A model generated the notes under the pieces. The model did not search any database. It had not been told where the DNA came from and saw nothing but the letters and a program-made list of their open reading frames with translations. A stretch of 64,000 bases of DNA from Treponema sp. GTDB taxonomy: Bacteria > Spirochaetota > Spirochaetia > Treponematales > Treponemataceae. Positions within the stretch are counted from its first letter, which is position 1. Every line of letters begins with the position of its first letter. A program made the position numbers and the translations under genes. Below are positions 50,925 through 59,498 of the stretch, one piece after another. The stretch covers positions 22,920 through 86,919 of the forward strand of contig JAKSTN010000005.1 of assembly GCA_024402535.1 (NCBI GenBank), read 5' to 3'.

Positions 50925-52472
50925 ATGCAAGACATCAAACAATCATTAATCGAAGAAATAAATAAACGTGTTCAGGATAAAATTCTTGAACCGGCAAATG
51001 CTGAACTGCTTATAAAACTTATTAAAAATGCGGAATCAAAGGATGAAGCCATTAATATTGCGGCTTTGGGAACAACGTACAAACGCACAGGGCTTCATTT
51101 TGACAAACGTCTAGAAAAAATGACTGATAGCATCACTTATTTTAAGAAAAATGAAAAGTTTTCTTTCCATACTGACGACGGCAAACCTGTAAACAAGCTG
51201 ATTATTGGCGACAACTATCAGGCCTTGCAGAATCTTTTGATTCAGTACAAAGGGCAGATTGACGTAATCTACATTGATCCACCTTACGGCAAAGACAGCA
51301 TGGGTGAATTTGCAAAGACAAATTACACAAACGCTATTACCAGGGACAATCTGCTTTCTATGCTTTATCCAAGGTTGATTCTTGCAAAACAGCTTTTGTC
51401 GGAAGAAGGCGTGATTTTCTGCAGCATCGATGATAAAAACCAGGCCTATGTTAAGTGCCTGTTTGATGAGGTGTTTGGGGAAGAGAATTCACTTTCTGTT
51501 ATTGCATGGGAGAAACGAACAAAATGTCAAAACACAGATACAGCAAAATTCATGCTTCAACCTAAAGTAGAATATATTTTATGCTATAAGAATTTTAATC
51601 AGCGAGCCGAGTTTCGTTGTCATGTAGTTGGTGAAAAAAACTACCCTGAAAAAGATGCTTATGGAATCTTTCGTTATGAAGAAATTGGGCAAATGAGTAA
51701 GAACGGTGTTCGTGGTCGTGCTAGCATGATTTTTGATATTTTAGGAGTTTACCCGAATGAAGGTAATCAATGGAAATTAGGGAAAGATACAATAATTGAA
51801 TATTCAACTCGTAATGATGGAAAAGATTTAGTATTAATTAACGAAAAACCTTATAGAAAAATCCGTCCTGAAGATGAATCAGTTGAGAATTATAAACCAT
51901 TTTGGGGAATGTATAGTGCAGAGCAGTACGGTACAGCAGAAACAGCAAAAGCTGAATTAGATAAAATTTTAGGAACTAAAGAACATGATTTTAATACAGT
52001 AAAACCGGTTGAATTGATTGAGGATTTAATTTTTCATGCATGCAAAGAAAAGTCTATCGTATTGGATTTTTTTGCAGGTAGTGGAACAACAGGGCAATCA
52101 ATAATGGAATACATAAAAGATTATCAAAATGAATTAACTTTCATTTTATGTACAAATAATGAAAAAAGTGAAAAATGTCCCAACGGTATTGCCTACGATG
52201 TTACATCAAAACGCTTAAAGCGGGTGATGACTGGTCAATGTTACGATGGCACAAAAGATTTCCCTTGGCTAAAAGACAACGAACCTTACGGCGGAAACCT
52301 TGATGTTTATGAAATTGCTTCCGTTGCAAATTTTGAAGCAACACAGGGACAGAGTCCATTTGATGTAATTGACGAATCTCTTTACGGTAAGGAAAAGTTC
52401 AGCACTGTAAAAGAAAAAATCGATTGGGTTTGCAGTAACTTTGAAAAAACTCAAAAGGAATTGGGTGAATAA
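50925..52472 (+). CDS. mod: Type III restriction-modification methyltransferase (Mod)
   Basis: A 515-residue adenine (N6) DNA methyltransferase of the beta class. The catalytic DPPY is at residues 118-121 and comes before the SAM-binding FFAGSGTTGQS near 381-391, the order seen in type III Mod proteins. Residues between are the target-recognition part. It is slightly shorter than average. From about 51740 to 52140 the gene uses many TTA leucine codons, unlike its flanks, which suggests exchange of the recognition domain. One base separates its stop from the res start. Confidence 0.92.
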   Translation: MQDIKQSLIEEINKRVQDKILEPANAELLIKLIKNAESKDEAINIAALGTTYKRTGLHFDKRLEKMTDSITYFKKNEKFSFHTDDGKPVNKLIIGDNYQALQNLLIQYKGQIDVIYIDPPYGKDSMGEFAKTNYTNAITRDNLLSMLYPRLILAKQLLSEEGVIFCSIDDKNQAYVKCLFDEVFGEENSLSVIAWEKRTKCQNTDTAKFMLQPKVEYILCYKNFNQRAEFRCHVVGEKNYPEKDAYGIFRYEEIGQMSKNGVRGRASMIFDILGVYPNEGNQWKLGKDTIIEYSTRNDGKDLVLINEKPYRKIRPEDESVENYKPFWGMYSAEQYGTAETAKAELDKILGTKEHDFNTVKPVELIEDLIFHACKEKSIVLDFFAGSGTTGQSIMEYIKDYQNELTFILCTNNEKSEKCPNGIAYDVTSKRLKRVMTGQCYDGTKDFPWLKDNEPYGGNLDVYEIASVANFEATQGQSPFDVIDESLYGKEKFSTVKEKIDWVCSNFEKTQKELGE

Positions 52473-52473
52473 A

Positions 52474-54549
52474 ATGTTACAGGAAGCTAAAGATTTACAG
52501 AAAAATGCAGTTAGTTGTCTGATTCAGGTTCTTTCTTCTGGAAAGAAGGAAATTACTTTTAAAGCTCCAACTGGAAGTGGGAAAACTTACATGATGGCTG
52601 ATTTTATGAATCGTGTTCTAGGTTCAAAATCTAACGCCGTGTTTATTGTTTCAACACTTTCCAAAAGTAACCTTGCCCAGCAGAATTATGATTCATTTGT
52701 CACTTTGGTAGAAAATGGAACTTTCCAAAACATAAATCCATTTTTAATAAATTCAGATTCCAGCGGGGAAGGCAGCCTTTATATTCCAACAGACTGCAAT
52801 GTTTATGTTCTTCCCCGTGATTTGTACAAAGATTCCAGCAAACTCAAAAAAGAAGGAACTTTTGTAAATTTTCTGAAAACTCTTACTGGCGATACTTTTA
52901 TGAAGCAGGCTGATAAAACAGTCTACCTGATTAAAGATGAATGTCACATCGCTACTAGTAATCTTGATGAATTAAGAGAATATTTCAAAGCTGTTATTAA
53001 TTTTTCTGCAACACCAAAGCTTTCCCGTAAACAGGAACCTGATGTTGAAATTTCAAATACTGATGCAGAAAATGCAAAACTCATAAAATCTGTGGAGCAG
53101 TGCAATGAATCTGATTCTTTGAATGATGCGCTGGATAAGTTTGAGCAAATCAGAGCAGATTATATAAATCTTCTTGATGTCAATCCTTGTTTTATTATTC
53201 AGATTTCCAACAAAGAAAAAGCGGAAGAAGAATTAAAGAACAATATTATGCCCGCGCTGGAAAATCACCAGGAGTTAAAATGGGTTTACATAAATGAAAA
53301 AGGTGGCGAAACAAATGATGCTGGTTTAAAAAAGTTGCCAGTTTCAAAATGGAAAGATTATATGAAGGGTAAAGCTTCTTCCATTTCTGTTATCATCTTT
53401 AAAATGGTAATTTCGGAGGGCTGGGATATTCCTAGAGCCTGTATGCTTTACCAGATCCGTGATTCAAAAAGCAAACAGCTGGATGAACAGGTAATGGGGC
53501 GAGTTAGAAGAAATCCTCGTCTTTTGGATTTTGAAAATTTAAGTGATGAAGCAAAAAAACTTGCCTGTACTGCATGGATCTGGGGAATTATTCCAAAACA
53601 GGAACATCTTCCTAAACAAGTTAATCTTTTTGCGGATTATGAAATTGAGAAGAAATTTCGAATAAAGCCTGTAAAATTACAGAGTATAAGTTCTTCCAAA
53701 ATACATGATATAGAAAACTTTTTGAACAATCTTAAAGATGACAATCTGACTCATCCTTCTATTTTTGATTTATATCGTAATCTGCAAAAGCAGGATAATG
53801 AGATTCAGAATATTTGTTATAATTACGCAAGTGATTTTAAAAAATGGTCGATCTTTACAGAACACCTTGGGGAAATAAAATTATCTTACGAAGACTATAT
53901 TTGTGATTATGAAAAAAGTATGGTTGTATGTCAGGATGTTGGATTCCCTTCAGAAAGTTGTTTTATTGAAAATTCAAATAATCTTACTCTGGATGACTGG
54001 ATTTGGTGCAGGAAAGACAAGGAAACTGATTTTTCTTTTGACAGTGAGGCAGAAAAAAAGTGGGCGGAATTGTTAAAGGATATTCGTTCAAATTCAATTG
54101 AAACTACAGAATTTAAAGATAAAGATTGGTTTACAGAGTCGCGTTTTTTATGGGGAAAAAACTTCCCACTGAATTCAGAAATAAAATATGAATATTATTT
54201 GGATGGTGTTCATTCTTCTTATCCTGATTTTGTAATGAAAGATAAAAATGGTCAGATTCATATTTTTGAAGTAAAGAGCGTTAATAAGTCTTCTTCTATA
54301 AATATTGATGAAGAAGAATATAAAAATAAAGTAAATGCGTTAAAAGCTTGTTATAAAGAAGCTTCAAAAAAAACAGGTCATATTTTTTATTTGCCGATTC
54401 TTGATAAATCAGTGTGGAAAATTACTCGTTTGAAAGATGGAAAAGAAGATACGATTGATAAAAACCAGTTTATAATGTCTATAAGAAAAATTAAAAATAT
54501 TAGTTTTCCAGAACTAGAACCTCTTGCTCTCAAAATAGCGGAGAAATAA
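52474..54549 (+). CDS. res: Type III restriction enzyme (Res): helicase-nuclease
   Basis: A 691-residue ATP-dependent restriction subunit. Motifs in order: Walker A APTGSGKT near 31-38, DECH box (KDECHIATSN) near 153-162, motif VI QVMGRVRRNPR near 339, and a C-terminal PD-ExK nuclease core (YPDFVMKDKNGQIHIFEVK, residues ~582-600). All key residues appear intact, so the system is probably active. It is somewhat shorter than classic Res proteins. The start is the ATG one base after the mod stop. Its last codons and stop form the hairpin GCGGAGA-AATAA-TCTCCGC. Confidence 0.92.
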   Translation: MLQEAKDLQKNAVSCLIQVLSSGKKEITFKAPTGSGKTYMMADFMNRVLGSKSNAVFIVSTLSKSNLAQQNYDSFVTLVENGTFQNINPFLINSDSSGEGSLYIPTDCNVYVLPRDLYKDSSKLKKEGTFVNFLKTLTGDTFMKQADKTVYLIKDECHIATSNLDELREYFKAVINFSATPKLSRKQEPDVEISNTDAENAKLIKSVEQCNESDSLNDALDKFEQIRADYINLLDVNPCFIIQISNKEKAEEELKNNIMPALENHQELKWVYINEKGGETNDAGLKKLPVSKWKDYMKGKASSISVIIFKMVISEGWDIPRACMLYQIRDSKSKQLDEQVMGRVRRNPRLLDFENLSDEAKKLACTAWIWGIIPKQEHLPKQVNLFADYEIEKKFRIKPVKLQSISSSKIHDIENFLNNLKDDNLTHPSIFDLYRNLQKQDNEIQNICYNYASDFKKWSIFTEHLGEIKLSYEDYICDYEKSMVVCQDVGFPSESCFIENSNNLTLDDWIWCRKDKETDFSFDSEAEKKWAELLKDIRSNSIETTEFKDKDWFTESRFLWGKNFPLNSEIKYEYYLDGVHSSYPDFVMKDKNGQIHIFEVKSVNKSSSINIDEEEYKNKVNALKACYKEASKKTGHIFYLPILDKSVWKITRLKDGKEDTIDKNQFIMSIRKIKNISFPELEPLALKIAEK

Positions 54550-54687
54550 TCTCCGCAAAGGATTGGAGCACCTGCGAAGCAGTCCACCGCAGTAGCTGCA
54601 GAACGGCAGCTACGAGGAGGATGAGCGCTAGCGAAGTGCGGAAAGCCTGGTGTTGCAGTAAACCTAAGTTGACTGCAACATTCGGCT
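54538..54687. repeat. Hairpin-rich repeat element fused to the res 3' end
   Basis: The stretch opens with a perfect hairpin straddling the res stop (54538-54556), then GGATTGGAGCA (54560), a hairpin GTAGCTGC/GCAGCTAC (around 54593-54613), a block GAGCG-TAGCG-GCGGAAAGCC (54623-54647) and a hairpin GTTGCAGT/ACTGCAAC (54654-54681). The GGATTGGAGCA and GCGGAAAGCC blocks recur in the same order at 61805-61928, so this is an interspersed repeat family. No gene is seen in it. Confidence 0.75.
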
Positions 54688-55944
54688 CTATTTCAGTATT
54701 TCCTGAACAGGATTCCCTCGGAAAGTTGAAAAATCATAATAGGTGTTGGAAAATCCAAGTTCCTTGAATTTTGAAATCAGGTAACGGGCTTCAGCTTTCT
54801 GGGCTTCTGTTGCATCCGGGTAACAGCCCCATTCTCCTATGAGGCATGGAAGCCGGTATTTTTTAGCATATTCAGCATGTGTTTCGAAAATAACATCAAG
54901 GCGGCTGTGGCAGTCGGAATTATACTGATCCGTGTCCACCATAAGATCATAGCCGTGGGGTGCATAAACAAGTTTTTCGTCCTGTTTGCCTGAATCATTT
55001 TTTGGCGGAATTACATTTGAAGGTATTCCTGTGTTGCAGAAATAATTAGCTTCTATAAATAAAAGAATTTCCGAATCAACAGAACGGATTGCATTTCTGA
55101 TTTTCTGATAGAAGTTAGAAAGCTTTTCATCAGAGTCTTTTAATGCGGAGCCCAAAGGATGAACAAGATTTTTGTAATTTCTTTTCTTACTGAAGAAGGA
55201 AAGGAGACGGGCTTTTTTTTCATTGTCAGTCCATATTTCAGTCAGAACAGATTCTGCATTTTTTAATGTCATGAGGATTTTTTGTCCCCAGATCTTATTG
55301 AGTGAAAATGGATGAAGCAGTAAGAAGGTTCCAAGTTTCTTGAAAAGTCTTTCAATCAGGATGTTTGCACATGTTCCAGGAAATGGTTCGTTCAATACGT
55401 CGTAACCGATAATATTGTCATCATCTTTGAAAAAGTCAGCTATGTGTTTCCACATTTCTATATAATGAGTCTGGATTCCTATTCCGTCAGAAGCTTTTGC
55501 ATCATTCCAGAAACTTTCAAATGCGGTTTGAACTGCCGCACTTGAAAGATAAGCCTCGCTCCACAATTCAGTTTTTTCGTATGTGTGACCTTCAGTCAGT
55601 GTTGCCCAGGAAGGAGCGCCGTCTTCGAAGTCGGCAGAGAATAAATCCTGGTGCATATCCAGATAAAGACTTAAGTTGTGCTTCTCAGCTATGCGGGAAA
55701 AATTTCTGATTTTAAGAAGATATTCATCATTGTATTTTCCAGGCTCCGGTTCAACGGCGTCCCAGAAAATGCCGAAGCGGATTATGTTGAAGCCAAGTTT
55801 CTCCAGAAGTTCAAAATCAGATTCCTGATAGTCTCCGATATAACCTTTAGATTTTTCCTTGCACACCATATTGATGCCGTGGAGAATGACAGTGTTCCCT
55901 TTATCATCAATAAACTGTGAGTTCTTAATTCTAAATTTCTTCAT
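54688..55944 (-). CDS. Cytoplasmic GH5 family glycoside hydrolase
   Basis: A 418-residue retaining hydrolase of family 5. Acid/base Glu186 is in YDVLNEPFPG, and the nucleophile Glu371 is in CLIGEWGCY. The N-terminal GINMVCKEKSKGY and NIIRFGIFWDAVEPEPGKY resemble the endoglycoceramidase-like GH5 branch more than classic cellulases. There is no signal peptide, so it should act on imported glycosides. The ribosome-binding site (GAGGTGGA) lies inside the end of the GPH transporter gene, and the two frames overlap by 14 bases. Exact substrate unknown. Confidence 0.88.
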   Translation of the reverse strand: MKKFRIKNSQFIDDKGNTVILHGINMVCKEKSKGYIGDYQESDFELLEKLGFNIIRFGIFWDAVEPEPGKYNDEYLLKIRNFSRIAEKHNLSLYLDMHQDLFSADFEDGAPSWATLTEGHTYEKTELWSEAYLSSAAVQTAFESFWNDAKASDGIGIQTHYIEMWKHIADFFKDDDNIIGYDVLNEPFPGTCANILIERLFKKLGTFLLLHPFSLNKIWGQKILMTLKNAESVLTEIWTDNEKKARLLSFFSKKRNYKNLVHPLGSALKDSDEKLSNFYQKIRNAIRSVDSEILLFIEANYFCNTGIPSNVIPPKNDSGKQDEKLVYAPHGYDLMVDTDQYNSDCHSRLDVIFETHAEYAKKYRLPCLIGEWGCYPDATEAQKAEARYLISKFKELGFSNTYYDFSTFRGNPVQEILK

Positions 55945-57298
55945 TTATTCCACCTCTCATTTTTTTATTGAATTCACCAAGTTCATTTTCCCGTTTTTTA
56001 TTGATAGGGAAAAGAAGAAGCGGGATAAGTCCAAGAATAAAAAATCCGATTGGTACAAGACAGGTTCCAATTCTGATTCCAAGTATTGCACGTTCAGTAA
56101 GTTCTGCGGCCTTTCCGTCATAGCCGAAACCTGAAAGAATGTTCGAGAAAACAAACTGCTGTATGCTTGTAAGCATGATTGTACCCAGGGCAAAGATTCC
56201 GCCAACAAGACCGGTTTTTCTTTCCCCGGTTCTCATTTCGTCATCATCAATGAGAGCTCCGTTAATTGGAGTACAGGCAACTTCCATCAGATTTTTTCCA
56301 AGAATAATCAGGATATAGCAGAATACGACGTTAATAATGCTGCAGTTTATAAAAAGCCCGGTGTAACCGACAATGGCAGGAATGTAGGAAATAAGAATGG
56401 CAATTTTACATCCAACTTTTTTTATGATTTTTGTAAGAAGGGGAAGAAGTGCCAGCATAATGAGACCTGGAAGAACATCGGCAATTGTGGCTTCTGTGCT
56501 GCCGGCTTTTGCTACATGGTCCATGTAATAAAGGAATGGTGTAAAGTAAAAACCAATTGCTCCGCGGGCAGTGATAAAGAAAAGAAGATACGTCCAGAAT
56601 GATCTTGCTTTAATAATGGCCCAGGAAGCTTTCAATACTTCCTTGTAATTAATCTTTTCATTCTTTACGGAAATAGTTTCATAAATGTCAGGGCTTTCTT
56701 TCAGGATTTTTACAGAAATGCCCATGACAACGGCATCAATTGCTACAACTCCAAGAAGAGCCGGAATAATGAATTTAGGATTTGAATCACCTACAAGAAG
56801 AACTGTTGGAATCAGAGTTGCAAGAAAACTGATTACATTTGCAACATAAACACGGATAACATCAACATTTACGCGATCTTCTGCTGTAGGCGCTTTTATA
56901 TAGAAGTAGGAATTGTAACCAATCGAAAAAGCTGTATAGCCTGTGTCGAACACAAATAGTTCAAGCGTCAGGAATGCAAAAATGAACCACTGATTCAAAG
57001 ACGGAGAATTCAGAACCATTCCAATCATGGCAAGAATCATGACTGGTGTTGTTACCCTCATAAGATAAACATATTTTCCGCGCTTGGGTTTGTAAGGCAT
57101 TTTGTCAATTAAGACGCCGAACAAAGGATCGTTAATTGCGTTCCAAATATTGTAAATCAGGTAAACCCAGCCAATGAACTTAGCATCAAGCCCGATAATG
57201 TCGGTGTAATATTTCATCAGAACATTATGGATAATGATGTTCCCTAAATTTGAAATTGGTCCTGGAAGGGCAAGTGCCCATTTCTCTCTTCTATTCAT
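55931..57298 (-). CDS. GPH family glycoside:cation symporter
   Basis: A 455-residue inner-membrane transporter with about 12 helices. NDPLFGVLIDKMPYKPKRGKY near residues 56-77 is the cytoplasmic loop motif of the glycoside-pentoside-hexuronide family (MelB type). EMRTGERKTG near 355 is also typical. It should import a glycoside with H+ or Na+. It overlaps the GH5 gene and so supplies that enzyme's substrate. It starts 22 bases after the VapC of pair 3, with no clear Shine-Dalgarno. Confidence 0.92.
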   Translation of the reverse strand: MNRREKWALALPGPISNLGNIIIHNVLMKYYTDIIGLDAKFIGWVYLIYNIWNAINDPLFGVLIDKMPYKPKRGKYVYLMRVTTPVMILAMIGMVLNSPSLNQWFIFAFLTLELFVFDTGYTAFSIGYNSYFYIKAPTAEDRVNVDVIRVYVANVISFLATLIPTVLLVGDSNPKFIIPALLGVVAIDAVVMGISVKILKESPDIYETISVKNEKINYKEVLKASWAIIKARSFWTYLLFFITARGAIGFYFTPFLYYMDHVAKAGSTEATIADVLPGLIMLALLPLLTKIIKKVGCKIAILISYIPAIVGYTGLFINCSIINVVFCYILIILGKNLMEVACTPINGALIDDDEMRTGERKTGLVGGIFALGTIMLTSIQQFVFSNILSGFGYDGKAAELTERAILGIRIGTCLVPIGFFILGLIPLLLFPINKKRENELGEFNKKMRGGINEEI

Positions 57299-57320
57299 AA
57301 ATCAATCTTTTTCAAATATT

Positions 57321-57746
57321 TTATTTAGACCAGTCCTCGGTTTTCAGAGAGTTGAGATCAGGAATTGCTTTAAAATCAGATTCCCGGTTTGTTACAAGAA
57401 CCATGTCTTTGGCAATTGCGGTTGCAGCTATCTGACTGTCGTAGCAGGAAATATTTTTCCCTTCTGACTGGGCATCAAATAAAAGTTTTCCACAAAGAGT
57501 TGCGGAGATTTCATCATAAGGAATTATTTCAAGATTTGAAGTGATGGTATCAAGGAACTCTGAAAGATTTTGTTTACGAGGTCCTTCTTCCAGCTGGTAA
57601 ATTCCCAGAACAAGTTCCTGTAATGTGACTGCTGAGATTCCGCAAATGTTTTTACGCTTTTCGAATGTTTCCAGGATTTTGCTGTCAGGTTCGGCTTTTG
57701 ATAATTCAGAAATAATGTTTGTATCAAGTAAAAAACGTTTTATCAT
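57321..57746 (-). CDS. PIN-domain ribonuclease toxin (VapC/FitB-like), pair 3
   Basis: A 141-residue PIN toxin. Acidic residues: FLLDTNIISELSK at the N-terminus, TLQELVLGI near 43, SCYDSQIAATAI near 103, and TNRESDF near 121. This is the FitB/VapC pattern normally paired with Phd/YefM antitoxins, as here. GAGGAC lies 7 bases before MIKRF. It lies upstream of the GPH transporter on the same strand and may share read-through transcription with it. Confidence 0.92.
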   Translation of the reverse strand: MIKRFLLDTNIISELSKAEPDSKILETFEKRKNICGISAVTLQELVLGIYQLEEGPRKQNLSEFLDTITSNLEIIPYDEISATLCGKLLFDAQSEGKNISCYDSQIAATAIAKDMVLVTNRESDFKAIPDLNSLKTEDWSK

Positions 57747-57760
57747 AAATTTTGTCCTCA

Positions 57761-58021
57761 TTACTTTTCAAAAATTTTTCGCATTGGATTAGGAAACATT
57801 TTTGGCGCTTGCGGAATGCCTTCGTTGTCCATTGTTTTTGCATGGGTTTCACGCCATGTTTTGAACCAGCATGGGAAAAACTTTTTTTCATATTCTTCGT
57901 AGCTTATTAATACTGCTACTGGCTTATCATTTTTTATCAGCTCAATATGTTCGCCGGTTTCTGCCATATCTATGAGGTGAGAAAAATTGTTCTGGGCCTC
58001 ATCAACTGAAGTTTTGCTCAC
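57761..58021 (-). CDS. Phd/YefM-type antitoxin, pair 3
   Basis: An 86-residue antitoxin. The N-terminal VSKTSVDEAQNNFSHLIDMA and KPVAVLISYEEYEK form the Phd fold that binds DNA. The C-terminus is unusually long and rich in Pro and aromatic residues (KKFFPCWFKTWRETH; QAPKMFPNPMRKIFEK) and should bind the toxin. The start is a GTG four bases after GGAGG. It begins only 20 bases after a strong terminator, so its promoter must overlap that hairpin or rely on read-through. Confidence 0.88.
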   Translation of the reverse strand: MSKTSVDEAQNNFSHLIDMAETGEHIELIKNDKPVAVLISYEEYEKKFFPCWFKTWRETHAKTMDNEGIPQAPKMFPNPMRKIFEK

Positions 58022-58040
58022 ATGACCTCCATATAAAAGC

Positions 58041-58068
58041 AAAAGCGGTTCTAAAAAGAACCGCTTTT
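58041..58068 (-). terminator. Bidirectional terminator between lipoprotein and Phd genes
   Basis: AAAAGCGGTTCT and AGAACCGCTTTT form a perfect 12-bp stem with a 4-base loop. Minus-strand read-through is met by TTTTGCTTTT. It ends the lipoprotein mRNA. Confidence 0.85.
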
Positions 58069-58107
58069 ATTATTTTAATGGAAACTTACGTAAAGTAAAG
58101 TTATTTT

Positions 58108-59349
58108 TTACAGTGTCATGGCAATAAGATCACCAAGTTTGAAAGACTGAGAAATTTCGCTGTCTTTAACAGAAACTGTAATGCCACCAAGTTCGTTGAA
58201 AAGTTCAACAGGGAAGCCTTCTGAATCTTTTTCAATAGTGCCCATAATGTTTTGGAAAAGTTCTGTTGTTGCTTCAAGATTTAATGAAACTTCGATTGTT
58301 CCCTTGTATGAAGCTGTTTCAAAGTCGAAAGCGATTTTTGAAGAAGCTGTTCCGTCGATTCCGAACTCTTCAGGATCAGGACAAGAGTCAGAACTTGTGC
58401 CACCAGCCATCCATTCATCTTTTTCTTCTTCTGTGCCAGGCAATGGTCCTGGTTCTCCTTCCTCCATAGTAACCATAAATAATGCGTCTTGAATTTTTAA
58501 TGCTTCATCTACTGTTACGTTTTTAATAGGGAAAACTGCAGTGTTTCCTGTTAAGAACTGAAGAAGTGAATCAAGTTTTTCAACTTTGAGCCCCAATTCT
58601 TCGTTTAAGTTAGAAATTTCAAATTTTCCCATAATTTCGGATGTTAATTCGTATTTGTCAGAATCAGATGTAGATTCTTCGTTTATATCGAACTTTCTGA
58701 TTTCTATTGGGTCAATTATTAAAGAGCCACTGTACTTCAGTTTTGTTAATGTTACAGAGTCATTGAGTTTTGCTTTGAATTCTTCAAGATCTTCTGGCTC
58801 GAATGCATCTTCTAAAAGCTCATCTGCTGAATCACAAGAACCGAACATTTCTTTTACCATATTTTTGTTTTCTTCTTTTGTAATGAATTTATCAATAGCC
58901 TTTATAATCTGGTCGAAAGAAAGATTTTTTACATTAATTGAATCCTCTAATTCGAACGGGGAAAGCGGATCAAGTACAGAATCTTGATCTGCTTCAAGAA
59001 CAGCTTTGAGGAAAGCAGCAATGAATTCACTAAGAGGTTCAATTGCTTTGTCACCTTCAAAAAGTTCAGCTTCTGTTGGAGCAGCAACTCTCATGTTTGC
59101 ATTTGGGGCTGGCATAAAGAATGCTGCAATTTCTGCATAAAGTTCTTCCATTGCTTTCTGAAAATCTTCTTCAGATTCAATAGTCTTTTTTACAACTTCT
59201 GGAACTGGATCTTCTTTTGGTGCTTCGGTTGTGTTTTCATTTGAGGGATTCTGATCTGGATTTTTTGCATTTGGATCAGCACAACTGAATGTGAATGTTG
59301 TAACTGCAAGAATTGCAGCAGCTACGAATAAACTTTTAAGTTTTTTCAT
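58108..59349 (-). CDS. Hypothetical lipoprotein
   Basis: A 413-residue exported lipoprotein of unknown function. The start is the ATG after AGGAG. The signal peptide ends with the lipobox TFTFSC near residue 22, followed by a flexible Asn/Pro/Glu-rich linker (DPNAKNPDQNPSNENTTEAP). The rest is acidic and helical, with no known domain. Spirochaete-specific lipoproteins of this type often reach the surface. The promoter contains an alternating AT tract of 17 bases, so expression may vary between cells. A terminator follows. Confidence 0.8.
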   Translation of the reverse strand: MKKLKSLFVAAAILAVTTFTFSCADPNAKNPDQNPSNENTTEAPKEDPVPEVVKKTIESEEDFQKAMEELYAEIAAFFMPAPNANMRVAAPTEAELFEGDKAIEPLSEFIAAFLKAVLEADQDSVLDPLSPFELEDSINVKNLSFDQIIKAIDKFITKEENKNMVKEMFGSCDSADELLEDAFEPEDLEEFKAKLNDSVTLTKLKYSGSLIIDPIEIRKFDINEESTSDSDKYELTSEIMGKFEISNLNEELGLKVEKLDSLLQFLTGNTAVFPIKNVTVDEALKIQDALFMVTMEEGEPGPLPGTEEEKDEWMAGGTSSDSCPDPEEFGIDGTASSKIAFDFETASYKGTIEVSLNLEATTELFQNIMGTIEKDSEGFPVELFNELGGITVSVKDSEISQSFKLGDLIAMTL

Positions 59350-59380
59350 AAGTCGACTCCTAAAATTATAGTTAATCGTA

Positions 59381-59412
59381 ATGATATATATATATATATA
59401 CCCATCTGTCAA
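59381..59412 (-). promoter_or_regulatory. (AT)n-containing promoter of the lipoprotein gene
   Basis: On the minus strand, TTGACA (59412-59407) is followed by an alternating AT tract (59400-59384) that fills most of the spacer and the -10 zone. Depending on repeat number, TATATA or TATCAT would stand at 16-20 bases. Slippage could switch promoter strength. Confidence 0.6.
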
Positions 59413-59449
59413 ACGATTTTGGTTGCTAAAAATTTTGGAGAAAAAATAA

Positions 59450-59472
59450 GGGGCTGAAATAATTTCAGCCCC
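59450..59472 (-). terminator. Terminator of the GH10 gene
   Basis: GGGGCTGAAAT and ATTTCAGCCCC form 11-bp arms with one base between them. On the minus strand TTATTTTTT follows. Confidence 0.85.
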
Positions 59473-59498
59473 GGTAATTTTAGAATCCTAGGATTTTT

